Positions 1 to 7,859 of a DNA stretch of 64,000 nucleotides are shown here, one piece after another. Location: NCBI GenBank assembly GCA_030827315.1, contig JAURER010000003.1:62001-126000 (forward strand). Reading direction: 5' to 3'. How positions within the stretch are numbered: the first letter of the stretch is position 1; every line of letters begins with the position of its first letter. The position numbers and the translations under genes were made by a program. The stretch is from Gemmatimonadota bacterium. Lineage in GTDB: Bacteria; Gemmatimonadota; Gemmatimonadetes; Longimicrobiales; Gaopeijiaceae. Under the pieces are notes generated by a model. The model worked only from the letters and a program-made list of their open reading frames with translations. It was not told the origin of the DNA and searched no databases.

Positions 1-419
1 CACGCCTCGAACGTCTGGCGTCGGAGCTCGGCGTCGCCGATCGGGTGCGCTTCGAGGGCGCACGGCCCCATGCGGACATGCCCGGAATCCTCTCGTCCGC
101 CCACGTCGCGGTCTTCCCCTCGCTCATGGAGGCGACGTCGGTCGCGGCACTCGAGTGCATGGCGTGCGAGGTCCCGGTCGCGGCCTCGCGCGTGGGTGGA
201 CTCCCTGAGATCGTCGACGAAGACGTGGGCACGCTCTTCGAGCCCGCCGACCCCGAGGACCTCGCGCGGCGCGTCTCGGTACTCCTGAGGCGAAGCGACC
301 TCCCCGCCGTCGGTGCACGAGCGCGCCGTCGGGTGGTCGAGCAGTGGAGCAACGCACGGCTCGCGGACCGGCACGTCGAGATCTATCGGGAACTCATCGC
401 CCGCCGCGAGGCGGCCTGA
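1..419 (+). CDS. Glycosyltransferase family 4, C-terminal part (5' end outside window)
   Basis: The reading frame is open from the first base of the window, so the gene begins upstream. About 139 residues are visible. They match the nucleotide-sugar-binding half of GT4 (GT-B fold) enzymes: a 'VRFEGARPHADMP' segment, then 'VFPSLMEATSVAALECMAC', where the acidic residue of the E-x7-E type motif contacts the sugar donor, then 'PVAASRVGGLPEIV'. Family members transfer sugars from nucleotide donors to lipid-linked or surface glycans. The substrate cannot be read from this part. The stop lies 7 bp before the YfhO-like gene, so the two are probably cotranscribed with the glycan genes that follow. 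Confidence 0.85.
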   Translation, partial: RLERLASELGVADRVRFEGARPHADMPGILSSAHVAVFPSLMEATSVAALECMACEVPVAASRVGGLPEIVDEDVGTLFEPADPEDLARRVSVLLRRSDLPAVGARARRRVVEQWSNARLADRHVEIYRELIARREAA

Positions 420-426
420 GGGAGCC

Positions 427-2931
427 ATGGCGAAGAAGAGCAAGGACACCGGGGAGTCCCGCCGCGAGCGGGGGCGCACTCCGATCGACGGGCCGGTCGA
501 TCTGCCACGGTGGCTTCCCCCCGCGCTCTACGCCGTGCTCGCGGCTTTTCTCTTCCGGGAGTTCATCTTCAGCGACCGGATGCTGGTCGGATCCGACACG
601 CTCGCGATGGGCTACGTGGTGCGCGAGCTGTACGCCGAGGCGCTGCACACCCTGGGCCGCATTCCGCGCTGGGCACCGCACATCCTCGGCGGCACACCCT
701 TCCTCGAGGCCCTGAGTGCGGGCGATTCCCTGTATCCGCCCTCGCTCCTGCTGCTGGCCGTCCTGGAGCCGTACCGTGCCCTCGGGTGGAAGCTGGTGCT
801 GCACGTCTTCCTCGCGGGGCTCTTCTTCTTCGCCTGGGTCCGGGCCATCGGCGGCTCACGACCGGCCGCGCTCCTGGGCGGGGCCGCGTACATGCTCGCC
901 CCCTTCCTCATCGGCTTCGTCCACCCGGGCCACGACGGCAAGATCTTCGTCACGGCGCTGGCTCCGCTCCTCTTCTGGGCGACGGAGCGTCACTTCGCGA
1001 GGCCCGGCCTCGGCTCCGTGGGAGCGATCGGTCTCGTCGTGGCCATGGTGCTGTACACCACGCACTTCCAGATGGCCTACTTCCTGTTCGGGGGCGTCGG
1101 GCTGTACGCCATCTTCCGGGCCATCCAGGTCGCGCGCGGCGGCGCCGACATTGCCGAGCCCGACGAGGCCGGGGCGAACGGGTCCACACGCCACGGGCGA
1201 CCGCGCGCCGGTGCCATCCGTTTTGCGCTCTTCCTCGCCGCCTCCGTCCTGGGCGCGGCCGGGGCCGCATACCAGTTCGTGCCGGCCGTCGACTACGTGA
1301 CCGAATACTCGCGGCGCGTCCAGACGACACGCGACTCGGCCGGGGAAACGGGTCGGGTATGGTCGAGCTCGTGGTCGATGCATCCGGAGGAGGCGATGTC
1401 CCTCGTCGTCCCCGAGTTCGCGGGGAACCAGGCGAACGGGTCCGGATGGACCTCCGGCACGTACTGGGGCCGCAACGCCCTCAAGGACAATCACGAGTAC
1501 GCGGGGCTGGTGGTGCTCCTCCTGGCGGCCGTGTCGTTCCTCGGAGCCGCGCGTCGCTCCCTGCGCCTCTTCTTCCTGGGACTCGGCCTCTTCGCCCTCG
1601 CGTTCGGCCTCGGTACGCACACGCCCGTGTGGGGGCTCCTGCACGCATTCCTGCCTGGCATCCGGCTCTTCCGCGCGCCCGGCATGGCCGTCTTCCTCTT
1701 CGGATTCGGTGCCATCACCCTCGCGTCACTGGGCCTGGACCGGGTCCTGCAGCTCATCCGTGAGCGCGACGACGCCGAGCTGGCCCGCGTGCAGCGCGTC
1801 CTCTGGATTGGAACCGGCATCGTCGGGGGACTCGCGGTCCTGATGACCAGCGGGGTCTTCACCACGCTCTGGACCGGCACGGTCTACCCGACCATCGACC
1901 AGCGCCGCCTCCAGATCCTTGCGGCGCATCTTCCCAACATCGCGCGCGGCGCCGCGCTCGCCACGCTGCTGGCCGCGGCCACCGCGGGGGCGGTGTGGGC
2001 AGGTGCGAAGGCGAAGCTCTCGGCGCGTGCGGTGACGGCGGCCCTCGTGGCCCTGGTCGTCGTCGACGCAGTGCGCGTCGACGTGTCGTTCATCCAGACC
2101 ATGGACTTCTTCCCGTGGTCCCAGCCCGACCCCAACATCCGGGCGCTCCTCGAGCGGGAGCAGGGCGACGAGCCCTACCGGCTGCTTTCGTTCGCCCGCG
2201 CCGGCCAGGACGTCTCGCCGGCCATGTACGGCGTCGAACTGGCCGCGGGACACCACCCCAACGACCTGTCCCGCTACCGCGAGCTCATCGGGATGGTCGG
2301 TTCGGGTCTCCCCGAAAACCTCCTGAACGCCAACGTCCGGGGTCTGCTCAACGTCCGCTACATCCTCTGGCCGGACGTCGAGCTGGGCTCCTCGCCTCAG
2401 GGGCCGGTCGTCTCCCGGACGCAGTACGGGGAAGGGAGGCCTTACCATACCCTCCTGGCCGACCGCGGGCTGCCCCGCGCCCGCCTCGTGGCGAGCGCCG
2501 TGCGCAAGTCCGACGACGAGGCCGTGGCGTACATCATGAGCCCCGCGCACACCCCCGAGACCGAGGCGGTGCTCGCCGTCGATCCTCCCGTCGCCCTCGA
2601 GGGTGGCCCGGTGACCGGCGGCGTCACGTGGGTGGAGCGTGGACCGGACCGGCACGAACTCCGCGTTGAATCGGATCGTCCCGCGCTCCTCGTGGTCGCC
2701 GACAACTGGTATCCGGCGTGGAAGGCGAGGGTCAACGGCCAGGAGTCCGAAGTCCTGCGCGCGTACCACACGCTGCGTGCCGTCGCGGTGCCGGCCGGCT
2801 CGAGCACCGTCGAGATGTGGTATTCCTCGGAGCTACTCGAACGGAGCTTCCTGCTCAGTCTGATCGTCCTGTTCGGACTCGCGGGCGCCTGCGGCCTCGG
2901 GTGGTGGCAGCGCCGGGAGGCGACCTCCTGA
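427..2931 (+). CDS. YfhO-like multi-pass membrane protein (putative GT-C type glycosyltransferase)
   Basis: This 834-residue protein starts at an ATG with GGAG just upstream. It has a basic, hydrophilic N-terminus (about 25 residues), then roughly a dozen hydrophobic segments, and a soluble C-terminal domain from about residue 560. The first periplasmic loop carries an acidic residue in 'GSDTL' (Asp57) and a 'GRIPRWAPHILGGTPF' stretch, as in YfhO/PMT-like GT-C enzymes. These use polyprenyl-phosphate sugars outside the membrane. In Bacillus, YfhO works with a polyprenyl-phosphate GT2 and a flippase; candidates for both follow here, at 2901 and 3853. The acceptor is unknown. The assignment rests on topology and local motifs. 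Confidence 0.7.
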   Translation: MAKKSKDTGESRRERGRTPIDGPVDLPRWLPPALYAVLAAFLFREFIFSDRMLVGSDTLAMGYVVRELYAEALHTLGRIPRWAPHILGGTPFLEALSAGDSLYPPSLLLLAVLEPYRALGWKLVLHVFLAGLFFFAWVRAIGGSRPAALLGGAAYMLAPFLIGFVHPGHDGKIFVTALAPLLFWATERHFARPGLGSVGAIGLVVAMVLYTTHFQMAYFLFGGVGLYAIFRAIQVARGGADIAEPDEAGANGSTRHGRPRAGAIRFALFLAASVLGAAGAAYQFVPAVDYVTEYSRRVQTTRDSAGETGRVWSSSWSMHPEEAMSLVVPEFAGNQANGSGWTSGTYWGRNALKDNHEYAGLVVLLLAAVSFLGAARRSLRLFFLGLGLFALAFGLGTHTPVWGLLHAFLPGIRLFRAPGMAVFLFGFGAITLASLGLDRVLQLIRERDDAELARVQRVLWIGTGIVGGLAVLMTSGVFTTLWTGTVYPTIDQRRLQILAAHLPNIARGAALATLLAAATAGAVWAGAKAKLSARAVTAALVALVVVDAVRVDVSFIQTMDFFPWSQPDPNIRALLEREQGDEPYRLLSFARAGQDVSPAMYGVELAAGHHPNDLSRYRELIGMVGSGLPENLLNANVRGLLNVRYILWPDVELGSSPQGPVVSRTQYGEGRPYHTLLADRGLPRARLVASAVRKSDDEAVAYIMSPAHTPETEAVLAVDPPVALEGGPVTGGVTWVERGPDRHELRVESDRPALLVVADNWYPAWKARVNGQESEVLRAYHTLRAVAVPAGSSTVEMWYSSELLERSFLLSLIVLFGLAGACGLGWWQRREATS

Positions 2932-3860
2932 AGAGGATCCTCGTCCGCCTCGCGCAGCTGGCCGCGACGATCCTGGTCACCTGGTTCGTGAGCACCCGCG
3001 CCGGCCTGCACCTGGCCGAGCTCGCCGAGCTCGACCTCGCCGACTGGTCGCCCCGGTGGGGCGTACTGGCACTGAGCTGCGCGATCCTGCTCGGCGGGTA
3101 CTTTGGCACGGGGCTGCTCTGGGGGTGGATCACCGCCGGGCTCGGCGGGCCGACGCTGCCACCAGGCGTGAGCATCCGGCTCTTCATGATCGCCAACCTC
3201 GGGCGGTACGTGCCCGGCAAGGTCTGGCAGATCGCGGGACTGGTGGCGCTGGCGCGCCAGTACGGCGTTCCGGCCGGCACGGCGACCGCCGCGGCGATCG
3301 TGGCGCAGGGCGTGTCCCTCGCCTCGGCGACGCTCATCGGCCTCGGCGCGGTGTGGACGCTGGCCGACGGGGCTCCCTGGCGCTGGGCGGTACCGGTGGC
3401 CCTCTTCGGCGGTGTCGGGCTCGGGCTCGTCCCGACGGTGTTCGACCTGCTGGCCAACGCGTGGTTCCGCCTGGCGCGCGCGCCGCGTCCCGAGGGCCTG
3501 GCCCCGCGGCACGGCATCGGCTGGCTCGCGGGCGGGCTGGCGGGCTGGCTCGTCTACGCCGCGGCGTTCTGGGTGCTCGTCGCCGGGCTCGGCTTCGACG
3601 TGCCCTTCCTGGCGACGGCCTCGGCGTTCGCGGCGGCCTACGTTCTGGGATACCTTATGATCTTCGCGCCCGCCGGTATCGGCGTGCGCGAAGGTTTCCT
3701 GATCGCGCTCCTGTCCCCCCAGCTCGGCGCCGTCAGCGCCGGAGCCATCGCGGTGATCGCCCGTCTCTGGACCACGCTCGTCGAAGTCGTGCCGGCCGCA
3801 ACGTTCTGGGCCCGGCACCTCGCCTCTACCGGTCGGGCAGGGGAGGCGCGCGATGGATGA
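2901..3860 (+). CDS. Flippase-like integral membrane protein (LPG-synthase TM / UPF0104 type)
   Basis: A protein of about 310-319 residues with seven to eight predicted membrane segments. It has 'FMIANLGRYVPGKVWQIAG' near its first third and 'APAGIGVREGFLIALL' near the C-terminus, both typical of the lysylphosphatidylglycerol-synthetase TM family (UPF0104), whose members lack the catalytic aminoacyl-transfer domain. Many sit in polysaccharide or glycolipid clusters and are suspected lipid flippases. The start is uncertain. GTG codons occur at 2901 and 2904, but a strong GGGAGG (2915-2920) is ideally spaced for a CTG at 2928, which overlaps the upstream stop (2929-2931). The 3' end overlaps the GT2 gene by 8 nt. 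Confidence 0.7.
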   Translation: MVAAPGGDLLKRILVRLAQLAATILVTWFVSTRAGLHLAELAELDLADWSPRWGVLALSCAILLGGYFGTGLLWGWITAGLGGPTLPPGVSIRLFMIANLGRYVPGKVWQIAGLVALARQYGVPAGTATAAAIVAQGVSLASATLIGLGAVWTLADGAPWRWAVPVALFGGVGLGLVPTVFDLLANAWFRLARAPRPEGLAPRHGIGWLAGGLAGWLVYAAAFWVLVAGLGFDVPFLATASAFAAAYVLGYLMIFAPAGIGVREGFLIALLSPQLGAVSAGAIAVIARLWTTLVEVVPAATFWARHLASTGRAGEARDG

Positions 3861-4578
3861 CGCCCGCATCCTGGTCATCATCCCTACCTACGACGAGGCG
3901 GAGAACCTGCCCCGGATCGTGCCCCGCATCCTGGAGCAGGACGAGCGCATCGACGTGCTGGTCGTGGACGACGCCTCGCCCGACGGCACGGGCCGCGTCG
4001 CCGACGCGATCGCGTCTCGCGAGCCCCGTGTCTCCGTGGTCCACCGGAAGGGCAAGCAGGGACTGGGCCGAGCCTACCTGGCGGGGTTCCGGCACGGGCT
4101 CTCTAGAGGATATGGCATCCTGTTCGAGATGGACGCGGACTTCTCCCACCCCCCGGAGTCGCTCCCGAAGCTCATCGCGGCGCTCGACGACGCCGACGTC
4201 GCCCTCGGATCCCGCTACGTGGATGGGCGGGTCACGGTAGTGAACTGGCCCATGAGCCGACTCCTGATCAGCTACTTCGGGTCTCTCTACGCGCGGGTCA
4301 TCACCGGGATGCCCGTGCGGGATGCGACCGGCGGGTTCAACGGCTGGAGGAGGCACGTGCTGGAGCGGGTGGGACTGGATCGCGTCCGGTCCAACGGTTA
4401 CGCGTTCCAGATCGAGCTCAAGTACCGCGCCTGGCGCGCGGGCTTCCGCCTGCGCGAGGTACCGATCCTCTTCACGGAGCGAGACACCGGGGAGTCGAAG
4501 ATGTCCAAGCGGATTCTGCGGGAGGCCGTGTGGAGGGTCTGGTCGCTCCGGATCCGGGACCTGCTCGGAAAGCTCTGA
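3853..4578 (+). CDS. Polyprenyl-phosphate mannose synthase-like GT2 glycosyltransferase
   Basis: A 241-residue soluble GT-A enzyme of the dolichol-phosphate mannose synthase type. 'PTYDEAENLP' (11-20) and 'VVDDASPDGTG' (37-47) form the nucleotide-binding start. The metal-binding DxD is Asp94-Ala-Asp96. 'DATGGFNGWRR' lies near the middle, as in Dpm1/Ppm1. There is no C-terminal membrane domain, unlike GtrB/CsbB, so it would act at the inner face of the membrane making a polyprenyl-P-sugar, probably mannose. It overlaps the flippase-like gene by 8 nt and ends 2 nt before the methyltransferase ATG. This tight packing supports a joint role with the YfhO-like protein. Confidence 0.85.
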   Translation: MDDARILVIIPTYDEAENLPRIVPRILEQDERIDVLVVDDASPDGTGRVADAIASREPRVSVVHRKGKQGLGRAYLAGFRHGLSRGYGILFEMDADFSHPPESLPKLIAALDDADVALGSRYVDGRVTVVNWPMSRLLISYFGSLYARVITGMPVRDATGGFNGWRRHVLERVGLDRVRSNGYAFQIELKYRAWRAGFRLREVPILFTERDTGESKMSKRILREAVWRVWSLRIRDLLGKL

Positions 4579-4580
4579 CC

Positions 4581-5303
4581 ATGCCGGAATCGCGCATCGG
4601 CAAGGAGTTCTACGACTCCGGCGACTATTTCGAGAACCGCGGGACGACCCATCTCGTCGACCACGACAGCCCGTTCCAGCGCTACCGGGTAGCCAAGGTG
4701 CTGGAGATCCACGCTCCGGGGCCGGACGACCGCCTCGTCGACCTCGGATGCGGGTGGGGAACCTTCGACTTCGCACTCGCCGACCAGGTCGGCTCCATCG
4801 TCGGCGTGGACTTCAGCCGGCGCTCGATCGAGATCTGCGAGGCCCGTCTGGCCGAAACCCCGGTCGGCAACGTCCGCTTCCTCTGCGCCGACGGGGGCGA
4901 CACGGGTCTGGAGTCCGCCGCCTACGATGTCGTGCTCGCCGCCGATCTCTTCGAGCATCTGTACCCCGAGGACTCGGCGCGCGTGGCGCGGGAGGCCTTC
5001 CGCATCCTCGCCCCGGGGGGACGCTTCGTGACGTGGACGCCGCACAGGGGCCACGTCCTGGAGATGCTCAAGAACAACGACATCGTGCTCAAGCGCGACG
5101 TCAGCCACGTCGACTACAAGTCCATGGCGCGCATGAAGGAACTGCTGGCGGACGCGGGGTTCGAGATCGAGCGGGCGTACTACGCCGAATCCCATGTGCC
5201 GGGTCTCCGAACCGCGGAACGGCTGCTGCAGCGCGTCGTGCCCTTCCTGCGGCGGCGAATCGCCGTGCTGGGGCGCAAACCCGCACCGTCCGCGGGGCTC
5301 TGA
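4581..5303 (+). CDS. Class I SAM-dependent methyltransferase
   Basis: A 240-residue protein with a Rossmann methyltransferase core. Motif I is 'VDLGCGWGTF' (53-62), followed by an acidic end of beta-2 in 'IVGVDFS', and 'VLAADLFEHLYPED' at the motif IV position. The C-terminal part, 'LAPGGRFVTWTPHRG', is typical of small-molecule or glycan-modifying methyltransferases of the UbiE/Methyltransf_11 group. The ATG at 4581 follows the GT2 stop by 2 nt, and the CYTH gene begins 2 nt after this stop, so all are likely translated from one mRNA. A role in capping or modifying a lipid-linked glycan is an inference from position only. Confidence 0.8.
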   Translation: MPESRIGKEFYDSGDYFENRGTTHLVDHDSPFQRYRVAKVLEIHAPGPDDRLVDLGCGWGTFDFALADQVGSIVGVDFSRRSIEICEARLAETPVGNVRFLCADGGDTGLESAAYDVVLAADLFEHLYPEDSARVAREAFRILAPGGRFVTWTPHRGHVLEMLKNNDIVLKRDVSHVDYKSMARMKELLADAGFEIERAYYAESHVPGLRTAERLLQRVVPFLRRRIAVLGRKPAPSAGL

Positions 5304-5305
5304 CC

Positions 5306-5824
5306 ATGGCGTGGGAGATCGAACGACGCTTCGTGGCCCGCGTGGAGGAGGACGTTTGGCCCCGGCTCGGGCAGGGACGACGCTTCCGGCAGGGGTACCT
5401 CGTGGCCGGCGACCCTTCGGTCAGGATCCGCACCGGAGAGGAACGGGGGGCTGTCCTGGCGTGCAAGGGCGGACGGGGGATCCGGCGTACCGAGTTCGAG
5501 ACCGTGGTCTCCGAGCAGATGGCCCGGATGCTCCTGGTCGCGGCGGCGGACCGGGTCATCGAAAAGGTGCGCTGGCGGCTGGGGCCGTGGGAGCTCGACC
5601 GCTTCCTGGGTCCGCTCGAGGGGCTGACGTTGCTGGAAATCGAGCTTGGAAACGAAGGCGACGCGCTGCCCGACGCGCCCGAGGGGGTTCATGTGTTACG
5701 TGAGGTCACAGAAGATAACCGATTTATCAGCTCGGTTCTGGCGACATCCTCGCCGGCGAAGCAGAAAGAGCTGGTGAAGACTGCGTACCAGGAGGGCGAC
5801 CCATGCAGCAGCTCCGACGCGTAG
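5306..5824 (+). CDS. CYTH domain protein (triphosphate-tunnel metalloenzyme)
   Basis: A 172-residue CYTH-superfamily protein. The N-terminal 'EIERRF' is the ExExK-type signature of the triphosphate tunnel, here with Arg in place of the last Lys. Strand motifs 'VRIRTG' and 'RTEFET', and the closing 'LEIELG', carry the alternating charged residues that line the tunnel. Bacterial relatives are inorganic triphosphatases or nucleotide-processing enzymes; substrate cannot be predicted. It starts 2 nt after the methyltransferase stop and its last 22 nt overlap the start of rlpA in another frame, suggesting translational coupling. Confidence 0.85.
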   Translation: MAWEIERRFVARVEEDVWPRLGQGRRFRQGYLVAGDPSVRIRTGEERGAVLACKGGRGIRRTEFETVVSEQMARMLLVAAADRVIEKVRWRLGPWELDRFLGPLEGLTLLEIELGNEGDALPDAPEGVHVLREVTEDNRFISSVLATSSPAKQKELVKTAYQEGDPCSSSDA

Positions 5825-6378
5825 GCCGGATGGCGCTCCTCGCCGGGCTGGGGGCATGTACCATGATCGGCTCTCCGGAGCTCGAGACCCGGTCTCCCGA
5901 GCGCGCGCGTCCCGCGGTCTCGGAAGGCGTGCCGGCCGCCGCCGCCGCGCCGCGGGCTCCGGAACCGCCGAGTGCCGGGGGCAACATGGCCGAATACGAG
6001 ATCTGGGGACGAAGGTACCGCGTCCTGGACTCGTCGTACGGCTACGACGAGCGCGGGGTCGCCTCATGGTATGGCGACGAGTTCCACGGGCGTCCCACGA
6101 GCAGCGGGGAGCCTTTCGACAAGGACCGCCTGTCGGCCGCACACCGGTCGCTGCCGCTCCCGGCCTGGGTGCGCGTCACGAATCTGGCCAACGGCCGCTC
6201 CTTGGTGCTGCGCGTCAACGATCGAGGGCCGTTCTCGGATCCGGATCGCCGGATCATCGACGTTTCGCACGCCGCCGCCGTGGAACTGGGCATGGTCGAG
6301 ACGGGAACCGCCTCGGTGCGGGTCCAGGCCGTGGAGCCCTGGCAGTCTCGAACCCCGGGCAGCCCGGGGGGAGGGTGA
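5803..6378 (+). CDS. rlpA: RlpA-like septal lytic transglycosylase lipoprotein
   Basis: A 191-residue lipoprotein with a short signal and the lipobox LGAC (16-19), so probably anchored in the outer membrane. After a Pro/Ala-rich linker comes a double-psi beta-barrel with 'GVASWYGDEFHGRPTSSGE', 'SAAHRSLPLP' and 'LRVNDRGPF'. These keep the Glu, His and Asp positions needed by Pseudomonas RlpA to cleave naked glycan strands at the septum. No SPOR domain is present. The gene overlaps the CYTH gene by 22 nt and ends this plus-strand run. It is the last gene before a convergent minus-strand group. Confidence 0.85.
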   Translation: MQQLRRVGRMALLAGLGACTMIGSPELETRSPERARPAVSEGVPAAAAAPRAPEPPSAGGNMAEYEIWGRRYRVLDSSYGYDERGVASWYGDEFHGRPTSSGEPFDKDRLSAAHRSLPLPAWVRVTNLANGRSLVLRVNDRGPFSDPDRRIIDVSHAAAVELGMVETGTASVRVQAVEPWQSRTPGSPGGG

Positions 6379-6429
6379 ACGGTCGGCACGCGCGCCTTAA
6401 AACCATCCATCTCGAATCCTCAGCTTAAC

Positions 6430-6443
6430 ATAATATATATTAT
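6430..6443. repeat. 14-bp perfect AT palindrome between convergent genes
   Basis: ATAATATATATTAT (6430-6443) is its own reverse complement and lies in a run of about 20 A/T bases. The surrounding DNA is otherwise GC-rich. It sits in the 98-bp gap between the 3' ends of rlpA (plus) and the membrane protein at 6477 (minus). It lacks the GC stem and U-tract of an intrinsic terminator. It could be a protein-binding site, a weak bidirectional terminator or a site of easy melting; nothing distinguishes these by eye. Confidence 0.5.
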
Positions 6444-6476
6444 ACGAAGCGGATCCGGGCCGGCGACGGGGCGGGC

Positions 6477-7013
6477 CTACGCGTCGGAATCCTCTCGCTG
6501 CCAGGCAGCTTCGGCCTGCTGGACGGCCCGCTCCAGACGGCCGAGCATCACGAAGACCCATGGCATGATCGCCGTGGCCAGGAAGACGAGAACCAGATGC
6601 TCCCCGATCGGTTCGTATCCGAGCGCACTGCGCCACTCTGCCACCTGGGCGAAAAAAAGCATGAGCGACGATTCGACGGCCACGAGGTCGAGTGTGGAGC
6701 GCATGATGGCGATCCCGGGTTCCTGGTGCTTCCGTGGGAGCCTCAGGAATCGTTCCCGGGTCGGAAAGTTGAACAGCTCAGGCCGCCTGGGGAGAATCCC
6801 GCCCAGGCCCTGAAGGAGGATCAGCACCCCCAGAGAGACGACCGGCAGCACCCAGGCGGCGTCCCCGACGGGCCCCGAAGCGCCCCCGGACACTCCCGCT
6901 GGGACCCGACCCCCGCGCAACGCCGCCCCGACGAAGAGCCAGTGGAGGGCCAGGACGGCGCGAGGGATCCATCGCAGGCCCGCACGCGTGAGGAGCGGAA
7001 CCGGGACGATCAC
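6477..7013 (-). CDS. Small integral membrane protein of unknown function (DUF1648-like features)
   Basis: The 178-residue product has about four hydrophobic segments and a conserved-looking cytosolic stretch, 'PELFNFPTRERFLRLP', in its middle. That stretch resembles the N-F-P-x-K-E-x-x-L pattern in DUF1648/SdpI-type proteins. The likely start is a GTG at 7013. It lies 73 bp downstream of the TPR protein at 7087 on the same strand and may be the last gene of that transcript. I do not recognise a function and no catalytic residues stand out. Confidence 0.55.
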   Translation of the reverse strand: MIVPVPLLTRAGLRWIPRAVLALHWLFVGAALRGGRVPAGVSGGASGPVGDAAWVLPVVSLGVLILLQGLGGILPRRPELFNFPTRERFLRLPRKHQEPGIAIMRSTLDLVAVESSLMLFFAQVAEWRSALGYEPIGEHLVLVFLATAIMPWVFVMLGRLERAVQQAEAAWQREDSDA

Positions 7014-7086
7014 CCGGCGCTCACGGCCCGGCGCCCGGCGTCACCCTCGCCGGCATACGCCCCGGAGCGCGGAGGGACCCGAGGCT

Positions 7087-7782
7087 TCAACCTGCCCGGG
7101 CCCGCAGCTCCTCGATGCGCATCTCGTAGGTGCCCCGCTCGGGAGCGTTCGCCTCGAGCTCCTCGAGGATTTCCTCGTAGAGAGAGACCGCGGCCTCGAC
7201 GTCGCCCTGCTCAGCATGGATGCGCGCCGCGGACATGCGGGCGGAACGCACCTGGAAGTCGAGCTCCGAGCGATCGGCGATGCGGAGCCACGTGCGGACC
7301 GCGTCGTCCCAGCGCTCCTCCTGCTCGTACGCCGCGGCGAGAAGTGCGGCCGCCTGGAATTCGATTGGATCTCCCGGCGACGCTCCGATGGGCTCCAGAA
7401 CCGCGAGCGCCTGCTGCGGACTCCCCGTCTCGAGATACAGCTCGCCGAGCATCAGACGCGCCTCGCCCGTGTAGGCGGTGCTCCCGAACCGGTCCATGAA
7501 GGTGGCGAGGTCGATCTTCGCCCCCTCCACGTCGCCGAGCGCGATCGACTGGTGGATACCCTCCAGCTGGTCGGCGGCCTGGCCGTTCATCTGCGCCCGG
7601 TAGCTCCGGTAATACAGCCCACCCGCCACGAGGATGGCCACCACCACGAGCGCGACGGTGAGAACCTGCTGATTGCCCTGCGCCCAGTTGGACGCTTCGA
7701 GGACGCGGGCGACGAAGACGTCGTCCGCCTGGTCCTGGGACCCCTGGCTGGCCCGGCGTGCTCCGGGATGGCGCTGCGACAT
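7087..7782 (-). CDS. Membrane-anchored TPR protein (YfgM/TPR_21-like)
   Basis: A 231-residue protein beginning with MSQRHP at the ATG at 7782. A hydrophilic N-terminus (about 38 residues) is followed by one transmembrane helix (about 39-60) and a run of helical repeats with TPR spacing ('GEARLMLGELYLETGSPQQAL', 'AARIHAEQGDVEAAVSLYEEILEEL'). The layout, with an inside N-terminus, one helix and a periplasmic TPR domain, matches YfgM, the SecYEG-associated protein, and related BamB-linked chaperone helpers. The Crp-like regulator lies 77 bp upstream on the same strand. Family match is moderate because TPR sequences diverge quickly. Confidence 0.65.
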   Translation of the reverse strand: MSQRHPGARRASQGSQDQADDVFVARVLEASNWAQGNQQVLTVALVVVAILVAGGLYYRSYRAQMNGQAADQLEGIHQSIALGDVEGAKIDLATFMDRFGSTAYTGEARLMLGELYLETGSPQQALAVLEPIGASPGDPIEFQAAALLAAAYEQEERWDDAVRTWLRIADRSELDFQVRSARMSAARIHAEQGDVEAAVSLYEEILEELEANAPERGTYEMRIEELRARAG

Positions 7783-7859
7783 GCTGGCTGATCTACCGTG
7801 GTTCGGGCGGCTCGGGCCGCGGAAAAAGCATCGAAAGCTAGACGGGGGGCCCGAGGCGG

